64,000 nt of DNA, taken from contig NZ_JABXGD010000002.1 in the NCBI RefSeq assembly GCF_022627955.1, positions 558,001-622,000 on the forward strand, read 5' to 3'. Below are positions 1-9,978 of the stretch, in pieces. Position numbers and translations under genes: made by a program. Source of the stretch: Microbacterium sp. C5A9 (GTDB lineage Bacteria > Actinomycetota > Actinomycetes > Actinomycetales > Microbacteriaceae). The notes beneath the pieces were generated by a model that made no database searches, was not told the origin of the DNA, and worked only from the letters and a program-made list of their open reading frames with translations. The first letter of the stretch is position 1. Every line of letters begins with the position of its first letter.

Positions 1-1
1 C

Positions 2-220
2 CTGGGCGGGGTGCTGGTGATGTCCCCGGCGCGGACCATGGTCGACCTCGCCCTCGGGCTCCATCGTGACGAATCTCTCCTGCGATGGATCGTGCTCCTC
101 GCCGAGCTCGACGCGACCCTCGTGCGCACCGCCGTCGAGCACGTCGACCGGCTCGCGCGCGTGCCCGGCACGAGAGCGGCGCGAGCCGCCCTCGTGCGGA
201 CCGAGCTCAGGACGAGGTGA
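2..220 (+). CDS. C-terminal part of a hypothetical protein, cut by the window edge
   Basis: The reading frame is open from base 2 and stops at 220, so only the last 72 or so residues are visible. The fragment begins LGGVLVMSPARTMVDLA. An 'SPARTxVDLA' stretch of this kind is common in the C-terminal half of actinobacterial AbiEi-like or DUF559-type hypothetical proteins, but too little is present to assign a family. The stop overlaps the 3' end of rsh on the opposite strand by 14 bases, so the two genes converge. An internal GTG lies at 11, but the true start is almost certainly outside the window. The call as a real gene rests on the conserved-looking motif and the tight convergent junction. 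Confidence 0.5.
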   Translation: MGGVLVMSPARTMVDLALGLHRDESLLRWIVLLAELDATLVRTAVEHVDRLARVPGTRAARAALVRTELRTR

Positions 221-2456
221 CTCGGTACACGTCGTAGACGGCGTCGATGCGCCGCACCGCGTTGAGCACGCGATCGAGGTGCACCGCATCTCCCATCTCG
301 AACACGAACCTGCTGATCGCGAGACGCTCGTCGGTGGTGCTGACCGTCGCCGAGAGGATGTTGACGTGGTGCTCGCTGAGCACCCGGGTCACGTCCGACA
401 GCAGTCCGGAGCGGTCGAGCGCCTCGACCTGGATCTGCACCCGGAAGACGCTCTTGGTCGTCGGAGCCCACGACACGTCGACGAAGCGGTCCTCTTCGCT
501 CGCCAGCGCCTTGACGTTGACGCAGTCCGAGCGGTGGACGGACACGCCGCTGCCTCGGGTGACGAATCCGACGATGTCGTCGCCCGGCACCGGGGTGCAG
601 CACTTCGCGAGCTTGACGAGGATGTCGGCTGCGCCGCGCACGAGGATGCCGGAGTCGCCCGCGCGAGGTTCCCGGGACGCGACGGTTCCCGGAAGGTCGA
701 TCGGACCCGTCGCGGGATCGGTGGCTGCGACGAGCGCCGTCACCTTCTCGAGCACCGACTGCGTCGACACGTGGCCTTCGCCGACGGCCGCGTAGAGCGC
801 GGAGACGTCTTCGTAGCGGAGCTGGTGGGCGACCTCGGCGAACGAGTCGTGACTCATCAGTCGCTGCAGCGGCAGGTTCTGACGCCGCATGGCGCGGGCG
901 ATCGCCTCCTTGCCCTGCTCGATGGCCTCTTCGCGACGCTCCTTGGTGAACCAGCCGCGGATCTTGTTGCGGGCGCGGGTGCTCTTGACGAAGCCGAGCC
1001 AGTCCTGGCTCGGTCCCGCGTCGGGGTTCTTCGAGGTGAAGACCTCGACGACGTCGCCGCTCTTGAGTTCGGACTCGAGCGGCACCAGACGTCCGTTGAC
1101 CTTCGAGCCCATCGTGCGGTGCCCGATCTCGGTGTGCACGGCATACGCGAAGTCGACGGGAGTCGCGCCCGCCGGCAGGCCGATGACCCGTCCCTTGGGC
1201 GTGAAGACGTAGACCTCCTTCGCACCGATCTCGAAGCGCAGCGAATCGAGGAACTCCCCCGGGTCGGCCGTCTCGGCCTGCCAGTCGGAGATGTGCGCGA
1301 GCCAGGCCATGTCGCTGTCCGACGCGCGGACCTCGGCCTTGCCGCCGTTCATCCGCTCCTTGTACATCCAGTGAGCCGCGACACCGTACTCGGCCTGCTG
1401 GTGCATCTCGTGCGTGCGGATCTGGATCTCCACGGTACGGCCCGAGGGGCCGATCACCGTGGTGTGCAGCGACTGGTAGAGGTTGAACTTCGGGGTCGCG
1501 ATGTAGTCCTTGAAGCGACCGGGGAGAGGGGTCCACCGCGCGTGGATCGCGCCGAGCACGGCGTAGCAGTCGCGGACCGACGCCACGAGGACCCGGATGC
1601 CGATGAGGTCGTAGATGTCGTCGAACTCGCGACCTCGGACGACCATCTTCTGATAGACGGAGTAGAGCTGCTTCGGACGTCCGACGACCTTGCCGCGGAT
1701 CCTCAGATCGCGCAGGTCCTCATCGATCTCCTCGACGACCTGGGTCAGGTACTTCTCCCGCTGCGGCGTGCGCTGCGCGATGAGATTGTGAATCTCGTTG
1801 TAGATCTTCGGGTGGAGCACCGCGAAAGACAGATCCTCGAGCTCGGACTTGATCGCCTGGATGCCGAGCCTGTTGGCCAGGGGCGCATAGATCTCGAGCG
1901 TCTCCTTGGCCTTCTTCGCCGCCTTCTCCGGCGGGACGAATCCCCAGGTGCGTGCGTTGTGCAGCCGATCGGCGAGCTTGATCAGCAGCACGCGGATGTC
2001 CTTCGACATCGCCACGATCATCTTGCGGACGGTCTCGGCCTGCGCGCTCTCGCCGTACTTGACCTTGTCGAGCTTGGTGACGCCGTCGACGAGCATCGCG
2101 ACCTCGTCGCCGAACTCGGCGGTCAGGTCGGAGAGGGCGTAGCCGGTGTCCTCGACCGTGTCGTGCAGCAGGGCGGCGGCGACGGCTCGCGGTCCGAGCC
2201 CCATCTCGCCGAGGATCTGCGCGACGGCGAGGGGGTGCGTGATGTACGGCTCACCGCTCTGACGCTTCTGGCCCTCGTGCTTGACCTTGGCGACCGCATA
2301 CGCCCGTTCGATGACGGCGAGGTCACCACGCGGGTGATTCGCCCGCACCGTGCGGATGAGGTTGTCGAGGTCGTTGACGCGGGGCGCGCGGGAGAAGATG
2401 CGGGGAACCAGTCGCCTGAGGCTGGACCCCTGCGACGTCGTCTGCGGTTCCGCCAT
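207..2456 (-). CDS. rel: Bifunctional (p)ppGpp synthetase/hydrolase, RelA/SpoT homologue (Rsh)
   Basis: A 749-residue long RSH enzyme of the stringent response that makes and degrades (p)ppGpp. The N-terminal HD hydrolase domain has an intact HDTVED motif (residues 98-103). The synthetase domain carries RFKD, the charge type seen in bifunctional enzymes rather than the EXDD of hydrolase-dead RelA, followed by YQSLHTTV. A TGS domain lies at roughly 410-475, a CCTPVPGD cysteine motif near 615, and an ACT domain fills the last 75 or so residues. Length and domain order match the single Rel of Actinobacteria. It is the last gene of the minus-strand yajC-secD-secF-rel run, separated from secF by a 68-base gap that holds a hairpin, so it may have its own promoter. 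Confidence 0.97.
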   Translation of the reverse strand: MAEPQTTSQGSSLRRLVPRIFSRAPRVNDLDNLIRTVRANHPRGDLAVIERAYAVAKVKHEGQKRQSGEPYITHPLAVAQILGEMGLGPRAVAAALLHDTVEDTGYALSDLTAEFGDEVAMLVDGVTKLDKVKYGESAQAETVRKMIVAMSKDIRVLLIKLADRLHNARTWGFVPPEKAAKKAKETLEIYAPLANRLGIQAIKSELEDLSFAVLHPKIYNEIHNLIAQRTPQREKYLTQVVEEIDEDLRDLRIRGKVVGRPKQLYSVYQKMVVRGREFDDIYDLIGIRVLVASVRDCYAVLGAIHARWTPLPGRFKDYIATPKFNLYQSLHTTVIGPSGRTVEIQIRTHEMHQQAEYGVAAHWMYKERMNGGKAEVRASDSDMAWLAHISDWQAETADPGEFLDSLRFEIGAKEVYVFTPKGRVIGLPAGATPVDFAYAVHTEIGHRTMGSKVNGRLVPLESELKSGDVVEVFTSKNPDAGPSQDWLGFVKSTRARNKIRGWFTKERREEAIEQGKEAIARAMRRQNLPLQRLMSHDSFAEVAHQLRYEDVSALYAAVGEGHVSTQSVLEKVTALVAATDPATGPIDLPGTVASREPRAGDSGILVRGAADILVKLAKCCTPVPGDDIVGFVTRGSGVSVHRSDCVNVKALASEEDRFVDVSWAPTTKSVFRVQIQVEALDRSGLLSDVTRVLSEHHVNILSATVSTTDERLAISRFVFEMGDAVHLDRVLNAVRRIDAVYDVYRVTSS

Positions 2457-2490
2457 CCGCTCACCTCCCCATTCAGAACATCTTACGCGT

Positions 2491-2517
2491 GCTCAGCAGG
2501 GGGCGGCCCCGCTGAGC
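2491..2517 (-). terminator. Hairpin downstream of secF
   Basis: GCTCAGC (2491-2497) pairs with GCTGAGC (2511-2517), and the stem continues inward through a G-run and a C-run. It sits just past the secF stop and before rel. There is no clear U-tract, so it may be an attenuator or a weak terminator rather than a full stop. Confidence 0.5.
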
Positions 2518-2524
2518 GGGACGA

Positions 2525-3514
2525 TCAGGCCTCGACCGAGGCCCGGCTGCGCGCCTCGCGCACTCGGGCGTCGCGAGCGGCGAGCTGCGGCTCGTTCTCG
2601 CGGAAGAGCGAGTACAGGGGCGCTGCGACGAACAGCGTCGAGTACGTCGCCACGAGGATGCCGACGAAGATCGACAGCGAGATGTCGGTGAGAGACTCGG
2701 CGCCGAGCCAGAAGGCGCCGATGAAGAGCACGGCGCCGACGGGCAGGGCGGCGACGACCGAGGTGTTGATCGATCGCACCAGGGTCTGGTTGACCGCGAG
2801 GTTCACCGACTCGCCGAACAGGCGGGACGACTGTTCGCCGTCCTCCGTCGTGTTCTCGCGGATCTTGTCGAACACGACAGTGGTGTCGTAGAGCGAATAC
2901 GCGAGGATCGTCAGGAAGCCGATCACGGCCGCGGGAGAGATCTCGAAACCGGCCAGGGCGTACACGCCGACCGTGATCACGAGCACGTCCAGAAGACCGA
3001 TGATCGCGGCGGCCGACATCTTCCACGTGCGGAAGTAGATCGCGAGGATCAGGAACGTCAGCGCGAGGAAGATCGCGAGTCCCCAGAGCGACTGCTTCGT
3101 CACGTTCTCACCCCAGGCCGGGCCGATGAACGACGAGGTGACGCTGTCGGGTTCCACGCCGTAGGCGTCGGCGAGTGCGTTCGAGACCTGCTGGGTCTCC
3201 TGCGCGCTCATCTGGTCGGTCTGCACGCGGATGTCCTTGTCGCCCACGACGACGACCTTGGCAGCCGCTCCCGGGACGACGGACTGCACCGCGGTGGTCG
3301 CCGTCTCCTGGTCGAGCGAGTCCGGCGCCTGGACGGTGAACTGCGAACCGCCGGTGAACTCGATCGAGAACTGGATCGGACGGAAGAGCGGCACGAGAGC
3401 CGACCCCACCACGAGGGCTATCGCGATGATGAACCACAGGCGACGCCTGCCGACGAAGGGGAAGGAGGTCTTGCCCGAGTAGAGGTTGTTGCCGAACTCG
3501 TTCATGGAAGCCAT
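2525..3514 (-). CDS. secF: Protein translocase subunit SecF
   Basis: A 329-residue inner-membrane protein that works with SecD and YajC to pull preproteins through SecYEG using the proton motive force. The N-terminal membrane segment follows residue 25 or so, then a periplasmic region with IEFTGGSQF (the SecF FTGG motif), then several hydrophobic segments and a C-terminal DISLSIFVGILVATYST stretch typical of the family. The ATG start at 3514 shares its A with the secD TGA stop (TGATG), indicating translational coupling. ATG codons at residues 1 and 4 are both possible starts. Confidence 0.97.
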   Translation of the reverse strand: MASMNEFGNNLYSGKTSFPFVGRRRLWFIIAIALVVGSALVPLFRPIQFSIEFTGGSQFTVQAPDSLDQETATTAVQSVVPGAAAKVVVVGDKDIRVQTDQMSAQETQQVSNALADAYGVEPDSVTSSFIGPAWGENVTKQSLWGLAIFLALTFLILAIYFRTWKMSAAAIIGLLDVLVITVGVYALAGFEISPAAVIGFLTILAYSLYDTTVVFDKIRENTTEDGEQSSRLFGESVNLAVNQTLVRSINTSVVAALPVGAVLFIGAFWLGAESLTDISLSIFVGILVATYSTLFVAAPLYSLFRENEPQLAARDARVREARSRASVEA

Positions 3515-5262
3515 CAGGCGTCTCCCTCACTTCCGGTGCTGGTGGATCTCTCACCGGCGAGTGCCTCGGCGCGCTTGCGCTCTGCGATGGTCTGTCGTCG
3601 TTCGGCTTCGCCTCGGGCGCGGGTGTTCTTCGCGCCGCGGCCGGCCGACGCCGTCGACACCTCGCGGAACTGTGACCGGCTGCGGTAGACGGCGCCCAGG
3701 GACTCCGGGTCGAGACCCGAGAGCTTGTGCCCGCCGCCGAAGAACTTCGTGCGTGCGAGCAGCTGCATCACGGGGTGCGTGAAGATCACGAAGATGAAGA
3801 CGTCGATGATGGTCGTGAGACCGAGCGTGAACGCGAATCCCTTCACCGTGGCATCGGCGAGGATGTACAGCACGACCGCCGCGAGGATGTTGATCGACTT
3901 CGAGATGTAGATCGTCCGCTTGGCTCGACCCCAGCCGTCTTCGACCGCCGAGGTGATCGACTTGCCGTCTCGCAGCTCGTCTCGGATCCGCTCGAAGTAG
4001 ACGATGAACGAGTCGGCTGTGAAACCGATCGAGACGATGAGGCCGGCGACGCCCGCCAGCGACAGACGGAACCCGAGTCGCCACGCGAGGATGCAGATGA
4101 TGATGTAGGTCAGCACCGCCATCACGGCGATCGAGGCGATGATCACCGATCCGAGCGCACGGTAGACGATCAGAGAGTAGATCGCGACGAGCGCCAGTCC
4201 GATGAGGCCGGCGATCAGACCGATCTGCAGCTGCTGCGTGCCGAGCGTGGCCGACACGGTGTCACTGCTCTGCACGACGAAGCTCAGCGGCAGCGCACCG
4301 AACTTCAACTGGTTGGCGAGGGTCGTCGCCGTCTCCTGCGTGAAGCTGCCCGAGATGCTGGGGCGCCCGTCGAGGATCTGGCCGTTCATCTGCGGCGCGC
4401 TGATCACAGAGCCGTCGAGGACGAACGCGAACTGGTCGCGCGGCGTCAGGCCGGCGAGGCGGTTCTGGTTGAGACGGGTGCTGACCTCACCGAACTTCTG
4501 GGTGCCCTCGCCGTTCATCTCGAGCTGCACGAGCCAGGCGCCCGAGCGAGGATCGCGCCCGGACGTGGCGTCGGTGATCACGTCTCCGGTGAGCTCGGTC
4601 GGTCCGAGGAGGTACTTGGCCTGATTGGTCGGGTCGCACGCGATGAGCGGCTCGTCCTGCGGCGCGGTAGACGGATCCGTCGACGGGTTCGCACAGTCGT
4701 AGGCGAGGAACTCGGCGCTCAGCTTGTCGGTGACCCAGGACAGGTCGCTCGCATCCGTCGGCTCCGCGGTGGGCGTCGCGTTGAGCGAGTCGTCGGGAGT
4801 CGGATACGGCGTGGCGTTGCCGTCCTCCCCGACGAACGAGTTGGCGGCAGCGGTCGTGGCGAGCACCGGCCGGAACTCGAGCTGCGCGCTCGACTGGATG
4901 CGCTCGCGCGTCTCCTCGTCGGCGTTGCCCGGGATCTGGACGACGATGTTCTGGCCGCCCTCGGTGGTGATGTCGGCCTCGGCCACACCCGACGCGTCGA
5001 CACGCTGGCGGATGATCGCGGCGGCCTGGTCGAGCTGCTCCTGCGAGGGGGCCGCACCGCTCTCGGTCTCTGCGCTGAGCACGATCTGCGTGCCGCCCTG
5101 CAGGTCGAGTGCGAGCTCAGGAGTCCACGAGCTCGCCGCCTCCCCGTTGCTGTCCTTGAAGACGTACACTCCCAGCGCGTTGACGCCGAACAGAACCCCC
5201 GTCACCAGGAGCAGGCCGAGGAGGACCCGCCAGGCGTGACGGACCGGAGAGGATGAAGCCAC
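3514..5262 (-). CDS. secD: Protein translocase subunit SecD
   Basis: A 582-residue membrane subunit of the Sec accessory complex. The P1 region contains LALDLQGGTQIVL, the SecD signature. A serine/threonine/proline-rich linker around residues 140-180 separates the periplasmic subdomains, as is common in Actinobacteria. The C-terminal half has the usual six-helix membrane block, and the tail is basic and probably cytoplasmic. The start is GTG at 5262; the nearby ATG at 5269 is out of frame. It lies between yajC and secF and is coupled to secF by a one-base overlap. Confidence 0.97.
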   Translation of the reverse strand: MASSSPVRHAWRVLLGLLLVTGVLFGVNALGVYVFKDSNGEAASSWTPELALDLQGGTQIVLSAETESGAAPSQEQLDQAAAIIRQRVDASGVAEADITTEGGQNIVVQIPGNADEETRERIQSSAQLEFRPVLATTAAANSFVGEDGNATPYPTPDDSLNATPTAEPTDASDLSWVTDKLSAEFLAYDCANPSTDPSTAPQDEPLIACDPTNQAKYLLGPTELTGDVITDATSGRDPRSGAWLVQLEMNGEGTQKFGEVSTRLNQNRLAGLTPRDQFAFVLDGSVISAPQMNGQILDGRPSISGSFTQETATTLANQLKFGALPLSFVVQSSDTVSATLGTQQLQIGLIAGLIGLALVAIYSLIVYRALGSVIIASIAVMAVLTYIIICILAWRLGFRLSLAGVAGLIVSIGFTADSFIVYFERIRDELRDGKSITSAVEDGWGRAKRTIYISKSINILAAVVLYILADATVKGFAFTLGLTTIIDVFIFVIFTHPVMQLLARTKFFGGGHKLSGLDPESLGAVYRSRSQFREVSTASAGRGAKNTRARGEAERRQTIAERKRAEALAGERSTSTGSEGDA

Positions 5263-5323
5263 GTGTCATCAGCTTTCTGAGATGCCCGAGCGCGGAGCGC
5301 TGCGGCGCCGCGAGGAAGGGTGC

Positions 5324-5731
5324 TTACTTGTCGTCGGCGTCGCGCTCGAGGCGACGGCGGGTCTCCTCGGGGGTCTCCACCACCGCGGCGTCCGCGGAGA
5401 GCGGGTCGACCTCGCTCACGACCGGGGTCTCCTCGTCGAACTCGGACGCGACGATGTCGTCCTTCGGCTCGACGATGCGGAGGATCGCCTGGCTGTGCAC
5501 CTCGATGACGGTGCCCGGAGCGATCTCGACGAGCGCCGGCGAGTCGAGGTCCTCGTGGTCGTAGGCGACCACGGTGCCGTAGATGCCGCCCTGGAGGAGG
5601 ACCTTGGCGCCGGGAACGGTCTTGGACGCCTTCTCCTCCTGCTCGGCCTTCATCTGCTTCTGACGCTTGCGTCCGTTGACGAACATGAACACGACGAGGA
5701 CGGCAAGAAGGCCGAAGAGCAGGATTTCCAT
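5324..5731 (-). CDS. yajC: Preprotein translocase subunit YajC
   Basis: A 135-residue small membrane protein that associates with SecDF. One hydrophobic helix near the N-terminus (MEILLFGLLAVLVVFMF) is followed by a basic segment, the family pattern 'PGAKVLLQGGIYGTVV', and an acidic C-terminal tail. The ATG at 5731 is preferred over an upstream in-frame TTG because it places the helix at the extreme N-terminus. It is the first gene of yajC-secD-secF, with a 61-base gap before secD. Confidence 0.93.
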   Translation of the reverse strand: MEILLFGLLAVLVVFMFVNGRKRQKQMKAEQEEKASKTVPGAKVLLQGGIYGTVVAYDHEDLDSPALVEIAPGTVIEVHSQAILRIVEPKDDIVASEFDEETPVVSEVDPLSADAAVVETPEETRRRLERDADDK

Positions 5732-5805
5732 GGGTGGCAAGCGCCTTTCTCAGGTGCACGCACCATCCAGAGGGCGCACAGATGTATCGGGGAAGTCTTC
5801 AGTGA

Positions 5806-6831
5806 TTATAGGTCATCGAAGCGAAGCGCCCCATCAGGGTGAGCCACACCCAGGTGGGCGTACGCCTCGGGCATCGCGATCCTGCCCCGTGGCGTGCGAC
5901 CGAGGAAGCCGATGCGCACGAGGTACGGCTCCACCACGCTCTCGACCGTCTCCGCCTCTTCGCCGACCGCTACGGCCAGGGTGCTCAGCCCCACCGGACC
6001 GCCGCGGAACCGGCGGACGAGGGACTCCAGGACCGCGCGATCGAGTCGGTCGAGCCCGATCGGGTCGACGTCGTAGAGCTCGAGTGCCGCCTGCACGCCC
6101 GCGAGCGTCGCGGCTCCCCCGCCGTGCACGAGCGCGTAATCCCTGACACGACGGAGCAGGCGGTTCGCGATGCGCGGTGTGCCGCGGGATCTCCTGGCGA
6201 TCTCCGAGAGCGAATCGCGGGGCAGGTCGACTCCGAGCACGAGCGCCGACCGGGCGATCACCTGCTCGAGCTCTGCCTCCTCGTAGAACTCGAGATGACC
6301 GGTGAAGCCGAACCGGTCACGGAGCGGATTGGGCAGCAGGCCCGACCGCGTGGTGGCGCCGACCAGCGTGAACGGGGCCAGCTCCAACGGGATGCTCGTC
6401 GCACCGGCACCCTTGCCGACCATGATGTCGATGCGGAAGTCCTCCATCGCGAGATACAGCATCTCCTCGGCGGACCGGGCCATGCGATGGATCTCATCGA
6501 TGAACAGCACCTCGCCCGGCACGAGGCTCGACAGCAGCGCAGCGAGATCGCCGGCGTGCTGGATCGCGGGGCCGCTGGAGAGGCGCAGCGGACGCTGACT
6601 CTCGTGCGCGACGATCATCGCCAGCGTCGTCTTGCCGAGGCCGGGAGGGCCCGCGAGCAGGATGTGGTCGGGCGGCCGGCTCTGGATCCGTGCAGCGTCG
6701 AGAAGGAGCTGCAGCTGTCCGCGCACCTTCTGCTGGCCGACGAACTCGGCGAGGCTGGTCGGTCGCAGCGCCCCCTCGATCGCCAGCTCGGTCTCGTCGA
6801 CCGGCTCGGTGGCGTCGCGCGCGTCAGACAC
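5806..6831 (-). CDS. ruvB: Holliday junction branch migration helicase RuvB
   Basis: A 341-residue AAA+ motor that drives branch migration on RuvA-bound Holliday junctions. Visible motifs are Walker [10 protein letters not shown], Walker B LFIDEIHR, sensor I GATTRSG, and a C-terminal winged helix with LGRTPRGR. The frame is open further upstream, but that extension is arginine/proline-rich junk lying inside ruvA. The GTG at 6831 gives the normal RuvB N-terminus and overlaps the ruvA stop by 8 bases, so it is chosen as the start. It is the last gene of ruvC-ruvA-ruvB. Confidence 0.96.
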   Translation of the reverse strand: MSDARDATEPVDETELAIEGALRPTSLAEFVGQQKVRGQLQLLLDAARIQSRPPDHILLAGPPGLGKTTLAMIVAHESQRPLRLSSGPAIQHAGDLAALLSSLVPGEVLFIDEIHRMARSAEEMLYLAMEDFRIDIMVGKGAGATSIPLELAPFTLVGATTRSGLLPNPLRDRFGFTGHLEFYEEAELEQVIARSALVLGVDLPRDSLSEIARRSRGTPRIANRLLRRVRDYALVHGGGAATLAGVQAALELYDVDPIGLDRLDRAVLESLVRRFRGGPVGLSTLAVAVGEEAETVESVVEPYLVRIGFLGRTPRGRIAMPEAYAHLGVAHPDGALRFDDL

Positions 6832-7429
6832 GCGCCGGTCCCAGCAGAGCCAGGGTGCGGCGCAGGAGAGGCGCCACCGCGGATCGCTCGGCCTCGGTGG
6901 CCTCGGCCGCCGTCTGCGCCGCCGCCTCGGCGGCGACCTTCTCCGACCAGCCGAGCCCCACGAGGGCGGCCGTGACCTGATCGACAACATCCGAACCGCC
7001 GGCGGTCGAGACCTTCGCCGCGACGCCCACCGGCTGGACCTTGCCCGCGAGCTGCACGACGATGAGCTTGGCGGTCTTGGGGCCGATCCCCGACACCCGG
7101 CGGAAGGGCGCGTCGTCCTCGGCGTTCACCGCCTCGGCGATCTGGTCGACGGTCAGATGCGACAGAACGCCGAGCGCTGACTTCGGGCCGACACCGGTGA
7201 CGCTGATGAGCAGGCCGAAGATCTCGAGCTCGCTGCGATCGGCGAACCCGAACAGCGAGAGGGCGTCTTCGCGCACGATGAGACTCGTGTGCAGCAGGAG
7301 CCGCTCACCCACCGTCGCGGTGTGCGCCACGTCTCCGGGCACGGCCACGGAGAATCCGACACCGCCGACATCGATGACGACCTGGTCGGACGACGAGTGC
7401 AGGACGGTGCCGTGCAGCGAAGAGATCAT
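6824..7429 (-). CDS. ruvA: Holliday junction DNA-binding protein RuvA
   Basis: A 201-residue tetrameric junction-binding subunit of RuvAB. The N-terminal OB fold starts MISSLHGTV. Two helix-hairpin-helix motifs follow ([10 protein letters not shown] and [12 protein letters not shown]), and a C-terminal three-helix domain ([10 protein letters not shown] region) contacts RuvB. The ATG at 7429 matches the family start; the GTG immediately before it is less likely. Its stop overlaps the ruvB start. Confidence 0.96.
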   Translation of the reverse strand: MISSLHGTVLHSSSDQVVIDVGGVGFSVAVPGDVAHTATVGERLLLHTSLIVREDALSLFGFADRSELEIFGLLISVTGVGPKSALGVLSHLTVDQIAEAVNAEDDAPFRRVSGIGPKTAKLIVVQLAGKVQPVGVAAKVSTAGGSDVVDQVTAALVGLGWSEKVAAEAAAQTAAEATEAERSAVAPLLRRTLALLGPARV

Positions 7430-7438
7430 CACACCAGA

Positions 7439-8023
7439 CTAGGCGCGCGATCGTAGGTATGTTCGAGCGACACGCTCCGCGTCGGCCCACGCGCGCTGAG
7501 CGGGAGTCAGCACGTCCTGCCCCGGGATGCCTGCCGCGCCGCGACGCCAGGCATGACAGAGCGCGATGGCCAGAGCGTCCGCGGCGTCGGCGGGCTGCGG
7601 CGGAGCATCCAGCCGCAGGATGCGCGCGATCATCGCCTGCACCTGCTTCTTGTCCGCCGAGCCGTATCCCGTGACAGCCGCCTTCACCTCGCTCGGCGTG
7701 TGGGTGGCGGCGGGGAGCCCGGCCTCGGCGGCGAGCAGGAGAGCGACGCCGCTCGCCTGGGCGGTGCCCATGACCGTGTGGGTGTTCTGCTGCGCGAACA
7801 CCCGCTCGACGGCCACCGCATCAGGGCGGTGCTGTGCGAGCACCTCGCGGATGCCCGCGGCGACGAGCGCCAGTCGTTCTCCGATCGGCAGATCGGGGTC
7901 CGAACGGATCACCCCGACGTGCACGAGCGTTCCCCGACGAGCGCGGTCGACATCGACGACCCCGACACCGCATCGGGTGAGCCCGGGGTCGATGCCGAGC
8001 ACGCGCAGCGAGGAGGAGGTCAC
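7439..8023 (-). CDS. ruvC: Holliday junction resolvase RuvC
   Basis: A 194-residue RNase H-fold endonuclease that resolves Holliday junctions with RuvAB. Acidic catalytic residues sit in [12 protein letters not shown] (first Asp), VAVERVF (Glu) and the C-terminal [12 protein letters not shown] (Asp pair). The start is GTG at 8023, with a GAGGAGG-like stretch just inside the reading frame and only 9 bases to ruvA downstream. Gene order ruvC-ruvA-ruvB is standard for Actinobacteria. Confidence 0.95.
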   Translation of the reverse strand: MTSSSLRVLGIDPGLTRCGVGVVDVDRARRGTLVHVGVIRSDPDLPIGERLALVAAGIREVLAQHRPDAVAVERVFAQQNTHTVMGTAQASGVALLLAAEAGLPAATHTPSEVKAAVTGYGSADKKQVQAMIARILRLDAPPQPADAADALAIALCHAWRRGAAGIPGQDVLTPAQRAWADAERVARTYLRSRA

Positions 8024-8068
8024 TCCCCCAGGCTATTCGTCGCGTCGGACTCCGCCGCGTCGGCGCGC

Positions 8069-8830
8069 CTAGGCGTCGTCGTTCTCGAGCTCGGCCTGGA
8101 CCTCTGCGGACAGATCGAAGTTGGTGAAGACGTTCTGCACGTCCTCGCTGTCCTCGAGCGCGTCGATCAGGCGGAAGATCTTCCGCGCGGTGTCGGCGTC
8201 GATCTCGACCTTGAGGTTGGGGACGAACTCCACGTCGGCCGACTCGTAGTCGATGCCGGCGTCCTGCAGCGCACTGCGCACGGCCACCAGGTCGGTCGCC
8301 TCGGTGATGATCTCGAACCCTTCGGCGTGCGGCTCGATCTCCTCGGCACCCGCCTCGAGAGCGGCCATCATCACGTCGTCCTCGGTCGTGCCTTCGGAGC
8401 CGACGACGATGACGCCCTTGCGGCTGAAGTTGTAGGCGACGCTGCCGGGGTCGGCGAGGGTGCCGCCGTTGCGGCTGAGCGCCGTGCGCACCTCGGCGGC
8501 CGCACGGTTCTTGTTGTCGGTCAGACACTCGATCATCATCGCGACGCCGTTGGGACCGTAGCCCTCGTACATGATCGAGGTGTACTCGACGGCCTCGCCG
8601 CCGATGCCCGCTCCGCGCTTCACCGCGCGGTCGATGTTGTCCTTCGGGACCGAGGTCTTCTTCGCCTTCTGGACCGCGTCGAACAGAGTCGGGTTGCCCT
8701 GCAGATCAGCGCCGCCGAGCTTCGCCGCGACTTCGATGTTCTTGATGAGCTTGGCCCAGGACTTGGCGCGCCTGGAGTCGATGATGGCCTTCTTGTGCTT
8801 CGTGGTGGCCCACTTGGAATGCCCGGACAT
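8069..8830 (-). CDS. YebC/PmpR family transcriptional/translation regulator
   Basis: A 253-residue member of the YebC family (TACO1-like). The start [21 protein letters not shown] is the invariant YebC N-terminus, which fixes the ATG at 8830 against an upstream in-frame extension. The middle contains GYGPNGVA and 'RKGVIVV', also conserved. Members are described as DNA-binding regulators, including of ruv genes in some bacteria, and more recently as ribosome-associated factors that help polyproline translation; which role applies here cannot be read from sequence. It leads the ruvCAB run with a 45-base gap. Confidence 0.95.
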   Translation of the reverse strand: MSGHSKWATTKHKKAIIDSRRAKSWAKLIKNIEVAAKLGGADLQGNPTLFDAVQKAKKTSVPKDNIDRAVKRGAGIGGEAVEYTSIMYEGYGPNGVAMMIECLTDNKNRAAAEVRTALSRNGGTLADPGSVAYNFSRKGVIVVGSEGTTEDDVMMAALEAGAEEIEPHAEGFEIITEATDLVAVRSALQDAGIDYESADVEFVPNLKVEIDADTARKIFRLIDALEDSEDVQNVFTNFDLSAEVQAELENDDA

Positions 8831-8988
8831 AAGTCTCCGCTCGTCGTATCCGCCCGTGGGCTCGGCCCAGGGCATCGTCCATTCTATCGAACCATGCCGT
8901 CGGCCCGCGGCTGCACCCCGGCGGCGATCCTGCGAAGACCGCTGCTAGCGTCGATCCGACCGGCCGATCCCCGAGGAAGAGCTCCATC

Positions 8989-9951
8989 ATGACCACAGGC
9001 GCCGACCGCCTCCGCCCGGAGTGGGGTTCACTCCCGCTCGCGATCCGCTCAGCGGTGCTCGAGGCGATCGGAGGGCGCTTCGTGTCCGACGCCCCGGCAC
9101 ACGGCGGTTTCAGCGCGTCCTACGCCGGTGTCGTCGAGACGAGCACGGGACGGGCGTTCGTGAAGGCATGCGCCGCCGACTGGCACGGGGACTCTCTGCA
9201 CTTCATCCGGCAGGAGATGCACACCCTCGGCATGCTTCCGGCCTCCCTCGGCCCGCGCGTCGTGGCGACCATCGAGTCCGATGCAGGGTCCGCGCTCGTG
9301 CTGGAGGCCATCGACGGCCGTCACCCCGGCGCGCCGTGGACGGCGGACGACCTGCACGCCATAGCGGCGAGCATGGCGCGACTCTCGCAGACGGCCGCGC
9401 CCGAGGGCATGGAACGCGCAGAGGACCGGTTGGTCCCGAGCTTCACCCGCTGGGCAGACATCGCCGCCACTCCGCCCCTGCTCGACGGGCTTCCGGATTC
9501 TCTCCGCTCGCGATTGCCCGAGCTTCTGCAGCTCGAGGAGGGGTTCGTGCCGGCGCTCCAGGGCGACTCCATCGTGCACGACGACCTGCGCGCGGACAAC
9601 ATCCTGATCTCCGACGGCCTCGCGCACCTGCTCGACTGGCCGCACGCGCGGCGCGGCGCCGCATGGGTCGATCTCCCCTGTCTGCTTCCGAGCATCGAGG
9701 CCTTCGGCGGGCCGCGCTGCGAACAGGCGTGGCGGATCTTCCAGGAGCATGGCGCACCGCCGCCCGAGGCGCTCCTGGCGGTGATCTCGGGCTTCACGTC
9801 CTTCCTCTGGTTCAACCAGGCCCGACCGGAGATCCCCGAGCTGCCGGGGTTGCGCGCGTTCCAGCGTCGTCAGGCCGAGCCCGCGATGAGGTGGCTGTCC
9901 GCCCTGCTCTCCGCGTCTCCGCGCACCGCCGACGACCGCCCCCTGGCGTGA
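8989..9951 (+). CDS. Aminoglycoside phosphotransferase (APH)-like kinase-fold protein
   Basis: A 320-residue APH/choline-kinase fold protein. The catalytic loop is HDDLRADN (H197, D199, N204), matching the Brenner HxDxxxxN pattern, and LLDWPHA a few residues later supplies the metal-binding Asp. The N-lobe has GGFSASYAGVVETSTGRAFVKA, a plausible nucleotide loop with its lysine. Family members phosphorylate small hydroxylated molecules; antibiotic resistance is only one possibility and nothing here specifies the substrate. It starts 158 bases from the divergent yebC and is followed after 27 bases by the decarboxylase, so the two may be co-transcribed. Confidence 0.8.
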   Translation: MTTGADRLRPEWGSLPLAIRSAVLEAIGGRFVSDAPAHGGFSASYAGVVETSTGRAFVKACAADWHGDSLHFIRQEMHTLGMLPASLGPRVVATIESDAGSALVLEAIDGRHPGAPWTADDLHAIAASMARLSQTAAPEGMERAEDRLVPSFTRWADIAATPPLLDGLPDSLRSRLPELLQLEEGFVPALQGDSIVHDDLRADNILISDGLAHLLDWPHARRGAAWVDLPCLLPSIEAFGGPRCEQAWRIFQEHGAPPPEALLAVISGFTSFLWFNQARPEIPELPGLRAFQRRQAEPAMRWLSALLSASPRTADDRPLA

Positions 9952-9978
9952 CGAGGACCGCGGGTGTAGTCCTGACTC

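Noticed and set aside
66..2891. A 941-codon open frame on the plus strand across rsh and secF
   Set aside because: It is antisense to clear rel and secF genes and reads as low-complexity Arg/Asp/Val sequence; a product of high GC content, not a gene.
3727..5256. A 509-codon frame antisense to secD
   Set aside because: Shadow of secD with no domain; secD motifs on the other strand are clear.
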